DNA of 64,000 nt from an uncultured Actinomycetes bacterium (GTDB taxonomy: Bacteria > Actinomycetota > Acidimicrobiia > Acidimicrobiales > RAAP-2), in contig CAIYAP010000007.1 in NCBI GenBank assembly GCA_903924205.1, positions 328,421-392,420 of the forward strand, written 5' to 3'. Within the stretch, counting starts at the first letter, position 1; every line of letters begins with the position of its first letter. The position numbers and the translations under genes are program-made. A model generated the notes under the pieces. That model saw only the letters and a list, made by a program, of their open reading frames with translations, searched no databases and was not told where the DNA came from. Positions 16,619-25,290 of this stretch are shown one piece after another.

Positions 16619-17575
16619 TTAAAACTCGTGCAACCATCCCACGGGGGGCAGGGGTTGTCCGCTCGCCGTCCGCGTGCCAGCGGCCACCACTCGACCAATG
16701 ACGATGGGCTCGGGGAGGTCGGCGTGTCGGCACTGAGACCGGAACGCCTCGACATCAGAGGTCGCGATGAGCAATTCGTAATCCTCGCCGCCGCTGAGTG
16801 CCTCTTGTCGAGTTGCTCCGTCGGCAATAGGGATCTCGTCCACCTCGAAACCTACGGAGCTCGCATCCGCGAGTCGATTCAGATCAATCGCCAAGCCGTC
16901 AGAGATGTCCATGGCTGCGCTCACCGCCGCCGCAGCCGCGGCGACACCACTCGCCATGCGAGCTCGCGGTCGCGACTGAGCTCGAACGAGCGCGTCAGCC
17001 GGCTCGGCCCCTTCTCGCCGACGCCTCAAGCCTGCCGCGGGTCGACCGAGTGCTCCGGTGACCATCAGAGTGTCGCCAACTTGCGCTCCACTACGACGCA
17101 GCGCACCTCCCGCGGGGGCCTCCCCCAGCACGGTCACGGCCACCTGCAGATGCGGTCCGGTGGACAGATCGCCTCCCACCACCGCCGCGTGAAGTTCCGA
17201 GGCCGCATCGGCTATCCCACGATGAAGTTCCTCGAGGTCAGTGCCCGGCGGCGCTGTAACCGCTACCACGATGGCGCGCAGACTGCCACCCATCGCGGCG
17301 ATGTCGCTGGCGGCGCTCATCACTGCCTTAAATCCCAGGTCAGAGATAGTAAATAGGTCAAGGTCAAGGTGGACGCCGGCTACCGCTACATCGGTCGAAA
17401 CTAGCCACGATGCGATTGAGGGTGACAAGACAGCCGCGTCATCACCTATATATATCTCGCCCGTCGCGGGTGAGCCACCCCCCAAGATGGCGGCGATACG
17501 CTGAAGCATGACATCTTCACGCCTAACCATTTCCGAATTCGGAAAGGGTGGGTGGTTTGGCGTGGGGCTCGTCAT
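16619..17575 (-). CDS. thiL: Thiamine-monophosphate kinase
   Basis: ThiL phosphorylates thiamine monophosphate to the active diphosphate. Family features: IGDDAAVL near residue 40, STDVAVAGVHLDLD, DLGFKAVMSAASDIAAMGG, VVGGDLSTG and MDISDGLAIDLNRLADAS, and SGGEDYELL near the C-terminus, an AIRS-like ATPase fold. The ATG at 17575 (MTSPTPNHPPF) gives 318 residues, normal length; the longer frame upstream would run into pckG's promoter. It is divergent from pckG with 39 bases between. Confidence 0.94.
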   Translation of the reverse strand: MTSPTPNHPPFPNSEMVRREDVMLQRIAAILGGGSPATGEIYIGDDAAVLSPSIASWLVSTDVAVAGVHLDLDLFTISDLGFKAVMSAASDIAAMGGSLRAIVVAVTAPPGTDLEELHRGIADAASELHAAVVGGDLSTGPHLQVAVTVLGEAPAGGALRRSGAQVGDTLMVTGALGRPAAGLRRRREGAEPADALVRAQSRPRARMASGVAAAAAAVSAAMDISDGLAIDLNRLADASSVGFEVDEIPIADGATRQEALSGGEDYELLIATSDVEAFRSQCRHADLPEPIVIGRVVAAGTRTASGQPLPPVGWLHEF

Positions 17576-17614
17576 GAGCAGTAGTACCCAACCGCTGTCT
17601 TGGAGGCACCCACA

Positions 17615-19408
17615 ATGACCACTCCCCTCACCGCTAACCAGAAACTCATTGACTGGGTCAACGAGGTAGCGGCACTCACGACTCCCGATCGTATCCACTG
17701 GTGCGACGGATCAGCCGACGAGTACGACGAACTCTGCCAATTGTTGGTAGACAACGGAACTTTCACGAAGCTGTCAGAGGCCAAGCGCCCGAACTCCTAC
17801 TACGCCACGAGCGACCCGGGTGACGTAGCGCGCGTCGAAGACCGCACCTACATCTGCTCGACGAAGGAGATCGACGCCGGCCCGACCAATAACTGGTGCG
17901 AGCCCGCCGAGATGCGCGCGAAACTTAATGGTCTCTTTCAGGGATCCATGAAGGGCCGCACCATGTACGTGGTGCCCTTCTCCATGGGACCACTCGGATC
18001 GAAGATCGCGCACATTGGCGTCGAGCTCACGGACTCCCCCTACGTGGCGGTCTCCATGCGCATCATGACGCGCATGGGCAAGGGCGCGCTCGACGTACTC
18101 GGCAGCGACGGCGACTTTGTTCCCTGTCTGCACTCGGTCGGCATGCCGCTCGCCGATGGTCAGAACGACGTCGCGTGGCCCTGCAATGCGGACAACAAGT
18201 ACATCGTGCACTTTCCGGAAACCAAGGAAATCATCTCGTACGGGTCGGGCTACGGCGGCAACGCCTTGCTCGGAAAGAAGTGCTTCGCGTTGCGCATTGC
18301 GTCAGTGATGGCTCGTGACGAGAATTGGTTGGCCGAGCACATGCTCATCTTGAAGCTCACCAGCCCCACCGGTGAGAAGAAGTTCCTTAGTGCCGCATTT
18401 CCGTCGGCCTGTGGCAAGACCAACCTCGCCATGTTGATTCCCACCTTGCCGGGCTGGACCGTCGAGACCGTGGGTGACGACATTTGCTGGATGAAGCCGG
18501 GACCTGACGGTCGCCTCTACGCCATCAACCCCGAAGCGGGATTCTTCGGCGTGGCGCCGGGCACCAACATGGAGACCAACCCCAACGCGATGTACTCCAT
18601 CGAAGCCAACACCATCTTCACCAACACCGCCCTTACCGCTGACGGAGACGTGTGGTGGGAAGGCATGGGTGACGCGCCCGAGGGCCTTACTGACTGGAAG
18701 GGTCAGGCGTGGTCGACGGACCTGGGCGCTCCCGCCGCCCACCCGAACGCTCGCTTCACCGCTCCCGCCGAGCAGGACCCCGCCATCGCGCCCGAGTGGC
18801 AAGACCCGGCGGGCGTGCCGATCGACGCCGTGTTATTCGGTGGCCGACGCGCCAGCGTGATCCCCTTGGTGTTCGAGAGCTTTGACTGGAACCACGGTGT
18901 CTTCCTCGGTTCCATCATGAGTTCGGAGACCACGGCCGCCGCGGCCGGCGCCGTCGGCAACCTTCGTCGTGACCCCTTCGCCATGCTCCCCTTCTGCGGC
19001 TACAACATGGCCGACTACTTCGCTCATTGGCTGAAGATTGGTTCGCTAAGTTCCGCGGACAAGTTGCCGAAGATCTTCTACGTCAACTGGTTCCGCAAGG
19101 GCAGCGACGGCCGCTGGCTGTGGCCGGGATACGGCGAGAACAGCCGAGTCCTCGAGTGGGTCTTCGAGCGCGTCGCGGGTCGTGCCGCGGGCATCGAGAC
19201 GCCGATTGGCATCATTCCCACGCGCGACGCGCTGAACCTCGATGGTCTCAGCATCGACGAGCGTGACGTCACCGAGCTCTTGACCGTGAACAGTGACGAG
19301 TGGCGCGCAGAGGTGCCGCTCATTCGCGAGCACTTTGCCCAGTTCGGTGACCGCCTGCCGGCGGAGCTACACGCTCAGGTCGACGCTCTCGAAGCGCGAC
19401 TCGGCTAA
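17615..19408 (+). CDS. pckG: Phosphoenolpyruvate carboxykinase (GTP)
   Basis: PckG interconverts oxaloacetate and PEP with GTP, a gluconeogenic/anaplerotic step. About 597 residues, normal for the GTP class. Conserved: [19 protein letters not shown], the P-loop [13 protein letters not shown] (near residue 262), GDDICWM, and NWFRKG near the C-terminus. The ATG at 17615 follows GGAGG by eight bases; an in-frame TTG at 17600 is less likely. A strong 14-bp-stem terminator follows. Confidence 0.97.
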   Translation: MTTPLTANQKLIDWVNEVAALTTPDRIHWCDGSADEYDELCQLLVDNGTFTKLSEAKRPNSYYATSDPGDVARVEDRTYICSTKEIDAGPTNNWCEPAEMRAKLNGLFQGSMKGRTMYVVPFSMGPLGSKIAHIGVELTDSPYVAVSMRIMTRMGKGALDVLGSDGDFVPCLHSVGMPLADGQNDVAWPCNADNKYIVHFPETKEIISYGSGYGGNALLGKKCFALRIASVMARDENWLAEHMLILKLTSPTGEKKFLSAAFPSACGKTNLAMLIPTLPGWTVETVGDDICWMKPGPDGRLYAINPEAGFFGVAPGTNMETNPNAMYSIEANTIFTNTALTADGDVWWEGMGDAPEGLTDWKGQAWSTDLGAPAAHPNARFTAPAEQDPAIAPEWQDPAGVPIDAVLFGGRRASVIPLVFESFDWNHGVFLGSIMSSETTAAAAGAVGNLRRDPFAMLPFCGYNMADYFAHWLKIGSLSSADKLPKIFYVNWFRKGSDGRWLWPGYGENSRVLEWVFERVAGRAAGIETPIGIIPTRDALNLDGLSIDERDVTELLTVNSDEWRAEVPLIREHFAQFGDRLPAELHAQVDALEARLG

Positions 19409-19424
19409 AGGCGATAACTCCACG

Positions 19425-19454
19425 AAAAGACCCCCCGCTTGCGGGGGGTCTTTT
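19425..19454. terminator. Bidirectional intrinsic terminator after pckG
   Basis: A 14-bp perfect stem (AAAAGACCCCCCGC paired with GCGGGGGGTCTTTT) with a TT tip. The A-run on the left and T-run on the right make it work on both strands, ending pckG and the convergent gene at 19472. Confidence 0.93.
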
Positions 19455-19471
19455 CTCTTATGTCCTCGACG

Positions 19472-20149
19472 TCAACCCTTGCGAGCTCGCAAGAGAGCGT
19501 CGATGTGGCCGTTCAGACGAGCCATGACCGCGTCGTCGACGGAGATTGTCAATACCAATTGGAGCGGCGTGGTCTGAGCCTGGCCACCACGAACACCCTC
19601 CGCGACACGCTGGACGTTGTCACTCAGCGCCGCAGAAAATGCCTGAATTTGGCTGATGGGCCCGAGGCACACATCCGCGAGGTCGGTGGCGACGTCATGG
19701 AATTGTCCGAAGTTGGTTGACTTCACGTCCAGGGCAACGTGGATGAGATTGAGATAGACCCCGGCCAACTCACTCGCGATATGTGCGATGGCCACGACAT
19801 CCGCGGGAACTCCAGGCGGGCCAAAGGCCCCCTCAAGATGAGCGGGCGAGAAGATGGTCTCGGTGAGAGCGACAGTGGTCGAAATCGTCTCCATGGCGTG
19901 CGTCAATTCGCCCGGAGGATCTGCCACCGGCGGCCCCGCGGGGGCGGTCGTGACATTCACGAGTTCGAGTCGAGTGGGCTCGAGGGCGCTGAGATAACGA
20001 GCCAGTTCGGCCGCCAAGTAGAGGTACTCCCACCCCGCCTCGCGATCAGCTGGCTGGCCGATGGTGCCGGGAATGTACGCGATGTGCTCGAGCATCTCGA
20101 GTGCTTCCTGATGACGACGCGCGTCGCGTGAGAAGAGTTGCCGCCACAT
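19472..20149 (-). CDS. Hypothetical helical protein
   Basis: I do not recognise this 225-residue protein. It has no signal peptide or membrane segment. It looks largely alpha-helical (ALEMLEHIAYIPGTIG, YLYLAAELARYLSALEPTRL) with a Pro/Ala-rich stretch (TTAPAGPPVADPPGELTHAM), and regular acidic residues in the C-terminal half. It starts two bases after the stop of a DUF4236 microprotein gene and so probably shares its transcript. It converges on pckG at the shared terminator. Confidence 0.7.
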   Translation of the reverse strand: MWRQLFSRDARRHQEALEMLEHIAYIPGTIGQPADREAGWEYLYLAAELARYLSALEPTRLELVNVTTAPAGPPVADPPGELTHAMETISTTVALTETIFSPAHLEGAFGPPGVPADVVAIAHIASELAGVYLNLIHVALDVKSTNFGQFHDVATDLADVCLGPISQIQAFSAALSDNVQRVAEGVRGGQAQTTPLQLVLTISVDDAVMARLNGHIDALLRARKG

Positions 20150-20151
20150 GG

Positions 20152-20331
20152 TTATCCCAACTTCGTTCGAAAGTAGACCCCACGCTTACCGCCACGGGCG
20201 TAGAGCCCGCTACGACCCGCCTGCTTGCCGATGCGTAAACCCGCCACGCCAAAAGACGCACCGAGTCCCTTCTTCGAGAGGTTCAGTCGCAGAGGACCAA
20301 AGCTCACACTTTTTCGGTAATAAAGACCCAT
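20152..20331 (-). CDS. DUF4236-like small protein
   Basis: A 59-residue basic protein, MGLYYRKSVSFGPLRLNLSK then KGLGASFGVAGLRIGK and a C-terminal RGVYFRTKLG. This is the short beta-rich pattern of DUF4236 (MGFRFRKSIKxGPxRxNLSK...GxSYRTKL). Function is unknown; the domain also occurs fused to other domains. The frame is open upstream, but TACCGT lies exactly six bases before this ATG, supporting a leaderless start here. It lies two bases before the next gene. Confidence 0.78.
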   Translation of the reverse strand: MGLYYRKSVSFGPLRLNLSKKGLGASFGVAGLRIGKQAGRSGLYARGGKRGVYFRTKLG

Positions 20332-20337
20332 GACCGA

Positions 20338-20343
20338 ACGGTA
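20338..20343 (-). promoter_or_regulatory. Putative -10 of the DUF4236 gene (leaderless)
   Basis: TACCGT on the minus strand, six bases before the ATG. Confidence 0.45.
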
Positions 20344-20437
20344 ACGCAGGGTTGTGACGGAGCCCCGTGATACTGACATCCCCGCGCGCCGGTAAGTTCC
20401 CAGAGATTCTTCTTCCCCGACACCCGCGAGGCCACCA

Positions 20438-21850
20438 ATGAGCACGACATCATCGACACACCGCGGCGCTCTCGTCCTCATCGCCGCCACGCAGCTCATG
20501 ATCATGCTCGACATGACAATTACCAATGTCGCTCTCCCGGCGATTCAGCACGGATTGGGCTTCTCAGTGACGGCCCTGGCATGGGTCATTGATGCCTACA
20601 TCTTGACTTTTGGTGGCCTGCTCATTCTCGGTGGTCGCTTGGGCGACCTCCTGGGCCGTCGTCGCCTGTTCATTATTGGCGTCAGTCTGTTCACCGCCGC
20701 CTCACTGCTCGGTGGTCTTGCCACGTCGCCCGCCCTGCTCATCGCGGCACGCGCGCTCCAGGGAGTGGGTGCGGCGCTCACCGCGCCGTCGGCCCTGGCG
20801 ATGATCGCCATCATCTTTCCGGATGGTCGCGAGCGTCATCGGGCGATGTCGGTATACGCCGCGATGACCGCGGCCGGCGGTGCCTCGGGGCTGATTTCGG
20901 GTGGCATTTTGGTGCAGTACGTCTCGTGGCCCTGGGTGTTTTTCGTCAACATTCCCATCGGCATCATCATTGCGCTCTCCGCTCGCATCGTCCTGCCCCG
21001 TGACACGGGACACCCTCGACGTATCGATATCTTCGGGGCGATTTCCATCTCCACCGCGGCCGCCAGTTTTGTCTTCGGCATCATTTCGGGGCCCGAACAC
21101 GGCTGGGGCGATACTCGCGTCGTTGTCGCGTTAGCTCTCGCCGTGATGGCGCTGATGGCCTTCGTGGTGACCGAAAAGACGATCAGCTACCCCCTTATTC
21201 CCCTGGGGTTTCTGCGCCACCGAAACCGCATCGGCAGTTATCTCGTGATGGGTCTCGTCGGTGGGGCGATGGTGTCGCTCCTGTTTCACCTCACACAATT
21301 CATGCAAGCGGTCCTGCACTACTCCCCCGTGCGCGCCGGCTTCTCGTACCTTCCTATCCCGCTGATGGTCGCGACCAATTCCATTATTGGTCCCCGACTC
21401 ATTCGCCGTTTCGGACCTCGACCCTTGCTGGTGGTGGGACCACTTCTGATTTTGATCGGCATGAGCGGGCTCGCCCTGGTTACCGAGCACTCCTCCTATC
21501 TCAACATCCTGCTGCCTCTCACCCTGGTCGGTATCGGCATGGGGCAAACCTTGATGCCCGTCACGCTGAACGCCGTGGCAGGCGTACAGCCGGAAATGAC
21601 CGGACTGGCGTCCGCGCTATTGACAACCTCCAATCAGATGGGTGCCTCCGTCGTGCTGGCGATCGTGGTTTCTATTTCGACGACGTGGTCACAACACCAG
21701 GTGTCTCTCGCCTCGCCATCAGCCCAGATTCTCACTCGCAACGTGTCGCTGTACCAATCAGCACTCTGGACGGGAGCGGCCCTCGTGGCCGTGGCCGTGA
21801 TCTCGTCCATTACCCTCATCCGCCGTGCACCGACGTCCGTGACGGCCTGA
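20438..21850 (+). CDS. MFS drug-efflux transporter, DHA2 (14-TMS) family
   Basis: A 470-residue integral membrane protein. TM1 is preceded by RGALVLIAATQLMIMLDMTI, with the family motif D-TIVNVALP appearing as MLDMTITNVALPAIQ; motif A GGRLGDLLGRRR and motif C-like GAALTAPSALAMI follow. About fourteen hydrophobic segments fit the EmrB/QacA (DHA2) family, H+-coupled export of toxic compounds. The substrate cannot be told. It converges on another MFS gene with a two-base gap. Confidence 0.9.
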   Translation: MSTTSSTHRGALVLIAATQLMIMLDMTITNVALPAIQHGLGFSVTALAWVIDAYILTFGGLLILGGRLGDLLGRRRLFIIGVSLFTAASLLGGLATSPALLIAARALQGVGAALTAPSALAMIAIIFPDGRERHRAMSVYAAMTAAGGASGLISGGILVQYVSWPWVFFVNIPIGIIIALSARIVLPRDTGHPRRIDIFGAISISTAAASFVFGIISGPEHGWGDTRVVVALALAVMALMAFVVTEKTISYPLIPLGFLRHRNRIGSYLVMGLVGGAMVSLLFHLTQFMQAVLHYSPVRAGFSYLPIPLMVATNSIIGPRLIRRFGPRPLLVVGPLLILIGMSGLALVTEHSSYLNILLPLTLVGIGMGQTLMPVTLNAVAGVQPEMTGLASALLTTSNQMGASVVLAIVVSISTTWSQHQVSLASPSAQILTRNVSLYQSALWTGAALVAVAVISSITLIRRAPTSVTA

Positions 21851-21852
21851 CC

Positions 21853-23124
21853 TTACGTCGCTCGTCGGGGATGACGGCCGATGAGATAGACCACGGCCGC
21901 CGCACCCGTCAGCAACGCGAGCAAGAGATCACCCGCCCGATATGACAGGTGAATGGCTACGGGAATGACCGCGCCCAGTACCCACATCAATTGTTGACGC
22001 ACCGCAAAACGCGCAAAGGTTTCGCCCTGGGCCGTGGGGGCAACGGCCGACTGAGTAATGGCGTCAAATGAGGGCTGCGCCATCGCGGCCGCCCCGGAGA
22101 GAAGCGCCGTGACCACCATTTGCACGTCGACACGAGGAAATTGGTATCCCGCGACAGACACGGCGCACATGGCGACGAGGGAGACCACCATGAGGCTGGG
22201 TTCATTGATGCGTCGGCGCAGGCGTGTGACCAGCGACAACCCCAGCATGGACCCGACGCCGACCATCGACATGGCGAGGCCGAACTGCGTGAGGGATGCG
22301 TGGTCGCGACGAAGGCCAAAGGCGATGAGGAAGGCGGCGAAACCAAGGGCGAAACGAATGGCGGCCATCGCGTTCAGGCCCCAGAGCACATCTCTGTCCC
22401 CGAATCGACCATCGTGGTGACGCGTGGGCGACTCAACGCGCACGCCGCGCGCCAAGCGCAGCGAGAGAACCGCCGCCACGACAAAAGTGCCCGCCGCCAC
22501 GTGCAACACCACCGAGACATCCAAGGCTTTGAGAAGTGCGACTCCCATCGATCCAGCGATAAAACCCGCCACGGTGCCGAGCAGCGTTAGTTGCGCATTA
22601 AATCCCGCGAAGCCCTCTTCGTCGTCCCCTTCTTCTGCCGGCCAGCCGGCGAGACCTACCGACCGGTCGTGACGACCCAATTGGTGCTCGCGCAACATTT
22701 CGGGCACTAGGGCACCGCGAGTCACGGCGTAGAGCTTTGACCCCACGAGTGAGAGAAAGGCCGCGGGAAACAGCAGCCAGTCGTGAGAATGCGTGGCCAT
22801 GAGGATGCACAGGATGGTACGAATCAGCGATGACCCGGCGATGAGGTAGCGACGTCCGCCGGCACTTTTATCGATCAGCGGTCCGAGCAGGGGTGACACC
22901 ACCGCAAAGGGGGCGACTGTGAGCAGGAGGTACAGCAAGACTTTGCTGGTGGCTTCCGTGGGGGTGACGGAGAAAAAGAGTGAGCCCGCGAGGGCCACCG
23001 TGATGAAGGTATCGCCCGCTGTGGTCGCCGCGTGCACCGCCGCGAGTCGACCAAAGGGTGTCTCTTGATCAAAGAGGTCGGTTAACGCCGACCACATCAA
23101 CGAACGAATTCCCCGGCGTCCCAT
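21853..23124 (-). CDS. MFS transporter
   Basis: A 423-residue membrane protein with about twelve hydrophobic segments, e.g. VLLYLLLTVAPFAVVSPLLG, and an MFS-like motif GPLIDKSAGGRRYL after TM2. A cytoplasmic loop is rich in Asp/Glu (WPAEEGDDEEGFAG). Its substrate is unknown. I chose the ATG at 23124 (MGRRGIRSLMW) because TACGCT lies seven bases before it and the longer frame would overlap the divergent gene at 23162. Confidence 0.8.
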   Translation of the reverse strand: MGRRGIRSLMWSALTDLFDQETPFGRLAAVHAATTAGDTFITVALAGSLFFSVTPTEATSKVLLYLLLTVAPFAVVSPLLGPLIDKSAGGRRYLIAGSSLIRTILCILMATHSHDWLLFPAAFLSLVGSKLYAVTRGALVPEMLREHQLGRHDRSVGLAGWPAEEGDDEEGFAGFNAQLTLLGTVAGFIAGSMGVALLKALDVSVVLHVAAGTFVVAAVLSLRLARGVRVESPTRHHDGRFGDRDVLWGLNAMAAIRFALGFAAFLIAFGLRRDHASLTQFGLAMSMVGVGSMLGLSLVTRLRRRINEPSLMVVSLVAMCAVSVAGYQFPRVDVQMVVTALLSGAAAMAQPSFDAITQSAVAPTAQGETFARFAVRQQLMWVLGAVIPVAIHLSYRAGDLLLALLTGAAAVVYLIGRHPRRAT

Positions 23125-23131
23125 CGACGCG

Positions 23132-23137
23132 AGCGTA
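23132..23137 (-). promoter_or_regulatory. Putative -10 of the MFS gene (leaderless)
   Basis: TACGCT on the minus strand, seven bases before the ATG at 23124. Only twelve bases separate it from the divergent -10 of the DUF1295 gene. Confidence 0.45.
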
Positions 23138-23149
23138 GAGGAGCCACGG

Positions 23150-23155
23150 CATACT
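23150..23155 (+). promoter_or_regulatory. Putative -10 of the DUF1295 gene (leaderless)
   Basis: CATACT, six bases before the ATG at 23162. Weaker than the others because the first base is C. Confidence 0.35.
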
Positions 23156-23161
23156 GACGGT

Positions 23162-23980
23162 ATGTCCAGCACCATTCATACCTTCGTCGCCAATCTGCCC
23201 CTCGCCCTCGCCACCACCGTGGCGTGGGTACTGGTCGCTTTCGTCGTTGGCCGCCTCGTGAAGCGTCACGCCACCATCGACGTGTTTTGGGGATCCGGCT
23301 TCGTGGTGGTCTTTGGCGAATCACTCCTCCATGCCCACCTGGGGTCTCACCACCACCTCAGCTCGCTGCAGTGGGCGTCGTTCGCCATGGTGGCGCTCTG
23401 GGGGGCGCGACTCGCGGGATATCTCGCGTGGCGTCAGCGCGGCTCGGCCGAAGATCCGCGCTACGTGTGGATTATGAAGGGTGCGCGCGGCAAGAACGAA
23501 ACCGTCTACGCCCTCGCCAAGATTTACCTGTTCCAGGCTGTGTTGATGTGGTTCATCTCCTTCCCGCTGCAATACATCGCCGCATCCGCCACGCCGCTGG
23601 TGGGCGCCCTGGTCATCGTTGGCATTGCCGTGTCGCTCGTGGGCCTGGGTTTTGAAGCCATTGGCGACAGCCAACTGCGCGCCTTCCTCGCCAACCCCGC
23701 GAACAAGGGAACCACGCTGAACTCAGGGCTGTGGGCCTACACCCGTCACCCCAATTACTTCGGAGATTCGGTGGTGTGGTGGGGCATCTACCTCGTCGCC
23801 ATCGCCACGGGCGGGGGCGTCTTTACCATCGCGTCACCCCTGCTGATGACCTGGCTCCTCACGTCCCTGTCCGGCAAGCCCATGCTGGAAAAGAAGTTGA
23901 CGAAGACACGCGCGGGCTACGACGACTACGTGGCGACGGTCAGCGGGTTCATTCCTCGCCCACCGCGACCTCGGCGTTAA
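23162..23980 (+). CDS. DUF1295 / steroid 5-alpha-reductase-like membrane protein
   Basis: A 272-residue membrane protein with about six hydrophobic segments. The C-terminal ARHPNYFGD-type motif is present as TRHPNYFGDSVVWWGIYL, and LEKKLTKTRAGYDDYVATVS follows; both mark DUF1295, related to 3-oxo-5-alpha-steroid 4-dehydrogenases and ICMT methyltransferases. IDVFWGSGFVVVF in TM2 is another family motif. The substrate is unknown. It converges by four bases on the small gene at 23977. Confidence 0.88.
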   Translation: MSSTIHTFVANLPLALATTVAWVLVAFVVGRLVKRHATIDVFWGSGFVVVFGESLLHAHLGSHHHLSSLQWASFAMVALWGARLAGYLAWRQRGSAEDPRYVWIMKGARGKNETVYALAKIYLFQAVLMWFISFPLQYIAASATPLVGALVIVGIAVSLVGLGFEAIGDSQLRAFLANPANKGTTLNSGLWAYTRHPNYFGDSVVWWGIYLVAIATGGGVFTIASPLLMTWLLTSLSGKPMLEKKLTKTRAGYDDYVATVSGFIPRPPRPRR

Positions 23981-24345
23981 TTAGAAAAGCAACCTTCGAG
24001 GTAAATCTCGCGAGGCAAAATGGTCGGAAAGCAGACGACGGCCCGATTCACCGAGATCCACGTGAGGGTGCTCGATGACCACTGAAGCACATCGGTGATG
24101 TCGAAGAGCGGACGGCCGTGATCGCCGATTAAGGCCCACGCGAAGGCGTACCCGCCGGCACATCCGAATCGGTAGACCTTCATCCAATTGGCGTGGTTCC
24201 CGTCGCCCTCGCGATGTCCGCGCATCAGCACCTCGTTGGAGCAGGCGTTCGCCGGCACGGGGCTCACCACCACTTTCGTGGAGCTCGCCAGCCACGTGGC
24301 AACTACGAGAATCAGACCAACGGCGGCGAGTCGAAGTGGCTTCAC
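23977..24345 (-). CDS. Small exported hypothetical protein
   Basis: A 122-residue protein starting at GTG 24345 with an N-terminal hydrophobic segment (VKPLRLAAVGLILVVATWLA), either a signal peptide or membrane anchor. The rest, with four cysteines (ACSNEV, FGCAGG, VVCFPT, EGCFSN) that could form two disulphides, is probably outside the membrane. I do not recognise the family. It is divergent from efeO by 39 bases, so a shared condition is possible. The frame upstream of the GTG would cross efeO and is rejected. Confidence 0.65.
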   Translation of the reverse strand: MKPLRLAAVGLILVVATWLASSTKVVVSPVPANACSNEVLMRGHREGDGNHANWMKVYRFGCAGGYAFAWALIGDHGRPLFDITDVLQWSSSTLTWISVNRAVVCFPTILPREIYLEGCFSN

Positions 24346-24372
24346 GTTCTCATTAGACCATAGGTCTCGGCG

Positions 24373-24378
24373 TACTAT
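24373..24378 (+). promoter_or_regulatory. Putative -10 of efeOB (leaderless)
   Basis: TACTAT, six bases before the efeO-like ATG. Confidence 0.5.
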
Positions 24379-24384
24379 TGCTGC

Positions 24385-25290
24385 ATGCCTGCAACGTCGC
24401 GGCGTATTGTGCGCCTCAGCCTCATCGTCACGGTGCTCGCAATTGTCCTCGCGTCGCTGGGGAGCCAGCATTCCTCATCGCGTCGCTCGACGACGACCAC
24501 CGTCGACCTGTACGGACTACGTGGCCACCCTTCCGCGAACCAGCAACGAGAGGCCGCGGCAGCCTATCGCGCCTATCGCACCTACGTGGTGGCCGCCGCC
24601 CAAGCGTTTAGTAGTGACGCAGCCTCAATGTGCTCGGCCGGTCTCGCTCATGACCTCGTGCGTGCCCGCCAAAGCTGGCGACGCGCGCAGATGGATTATG
24701 ACCGCCTGCGGTCGCGCATTGCGGACCGCAGCAATACGGAACTCACCATCGACGGCCTGATTGCTAATCAACCCTTCTATGTCGGTCGAAACGGTCTGCA
24801 CGCCATAGAGCAGGACCTCTTCGGATCGACCGGGCCGCAGTTGGCAGATGATTGTCGACACATCGCGGGTGATGGCGTTGCCCTCACCTTCGGCCTCTCT
24901 CACACCGTGGCCACGCCGTCGCGCATTGCTCTCGATGCGGTGTCCCTCCTCACGTGGATGGTTGAGAGGGTTATCGCTCAGCCCCAGGAAGTTTTCGCCC
25001 ATACCCAGTCCACTGATAGCGACAGCGTCGTGCACAGCGTGGCATCCTGGTGGTCGTTTGAGCGCCCTCTGGTTGTGCTGGTTGACGCCCGCATCATCCC
25101 CCTCGTGGACCACGCCGTCACCGTGTTACTCATCGATCAGAGTCGTGTTGGTGGTCCGGGCACTCCTGATTCGCAGGTCAGCGACGCCTCGTGGTCCCAT
25201 CTGGCGCACGACGCCGTTCACGTGGCGACACTCATGACGCGCGTTGCCAGTGAGTTGTACGGCTTCGGCGCGGGACGGACGTACGCGTGA
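24385..25290 (+). CDS. efeO: EfeO-type imelysin/M75 domain protein
   Basis: A 301-residue protein with an N-terminal membrane/signal segment (RIVRLSLIVTVLAIVLASLG) and one imelysin (M75) domain. The family's metal-site motif HxxE is seen in GLHAIEQDLFG (near residue 140). The cupredoxin domain of classical EfeO is absent, as in EfeM-type proteins. With EfeB it would act in periplasmic ferric/ferrous iron capture. The next gene overlaps by four bases (GTGA). No efeU permease gene lies nearby. Confidence 0.8.
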   Translation: MPATSRRIVRLSLIVTVLAIVLASLGSQHSSSRRSTTTTVDLYGLRGHPSANQQREAAAAYRAYRTYVVAAAQAFSSDAASMCSAGLAHDLVRARQSWRRAQMDYDRLRSRIADRSNTELTIDGLIANQPFYVGRNGLHAIEQDLFGSTGPQLADDCRHIAGDGVALTFGLSHTVATPSRIALDAVSLLTWMVERVIAQPQEVFAHTQSTDSDSVVHSVASWWSFERPLVVLVDARIIPLVDHAVTVLLIDQSRVGGPGTPDSQVSDASWSHLAHDAVHVATLMTRVASELYGFGAGRTYA

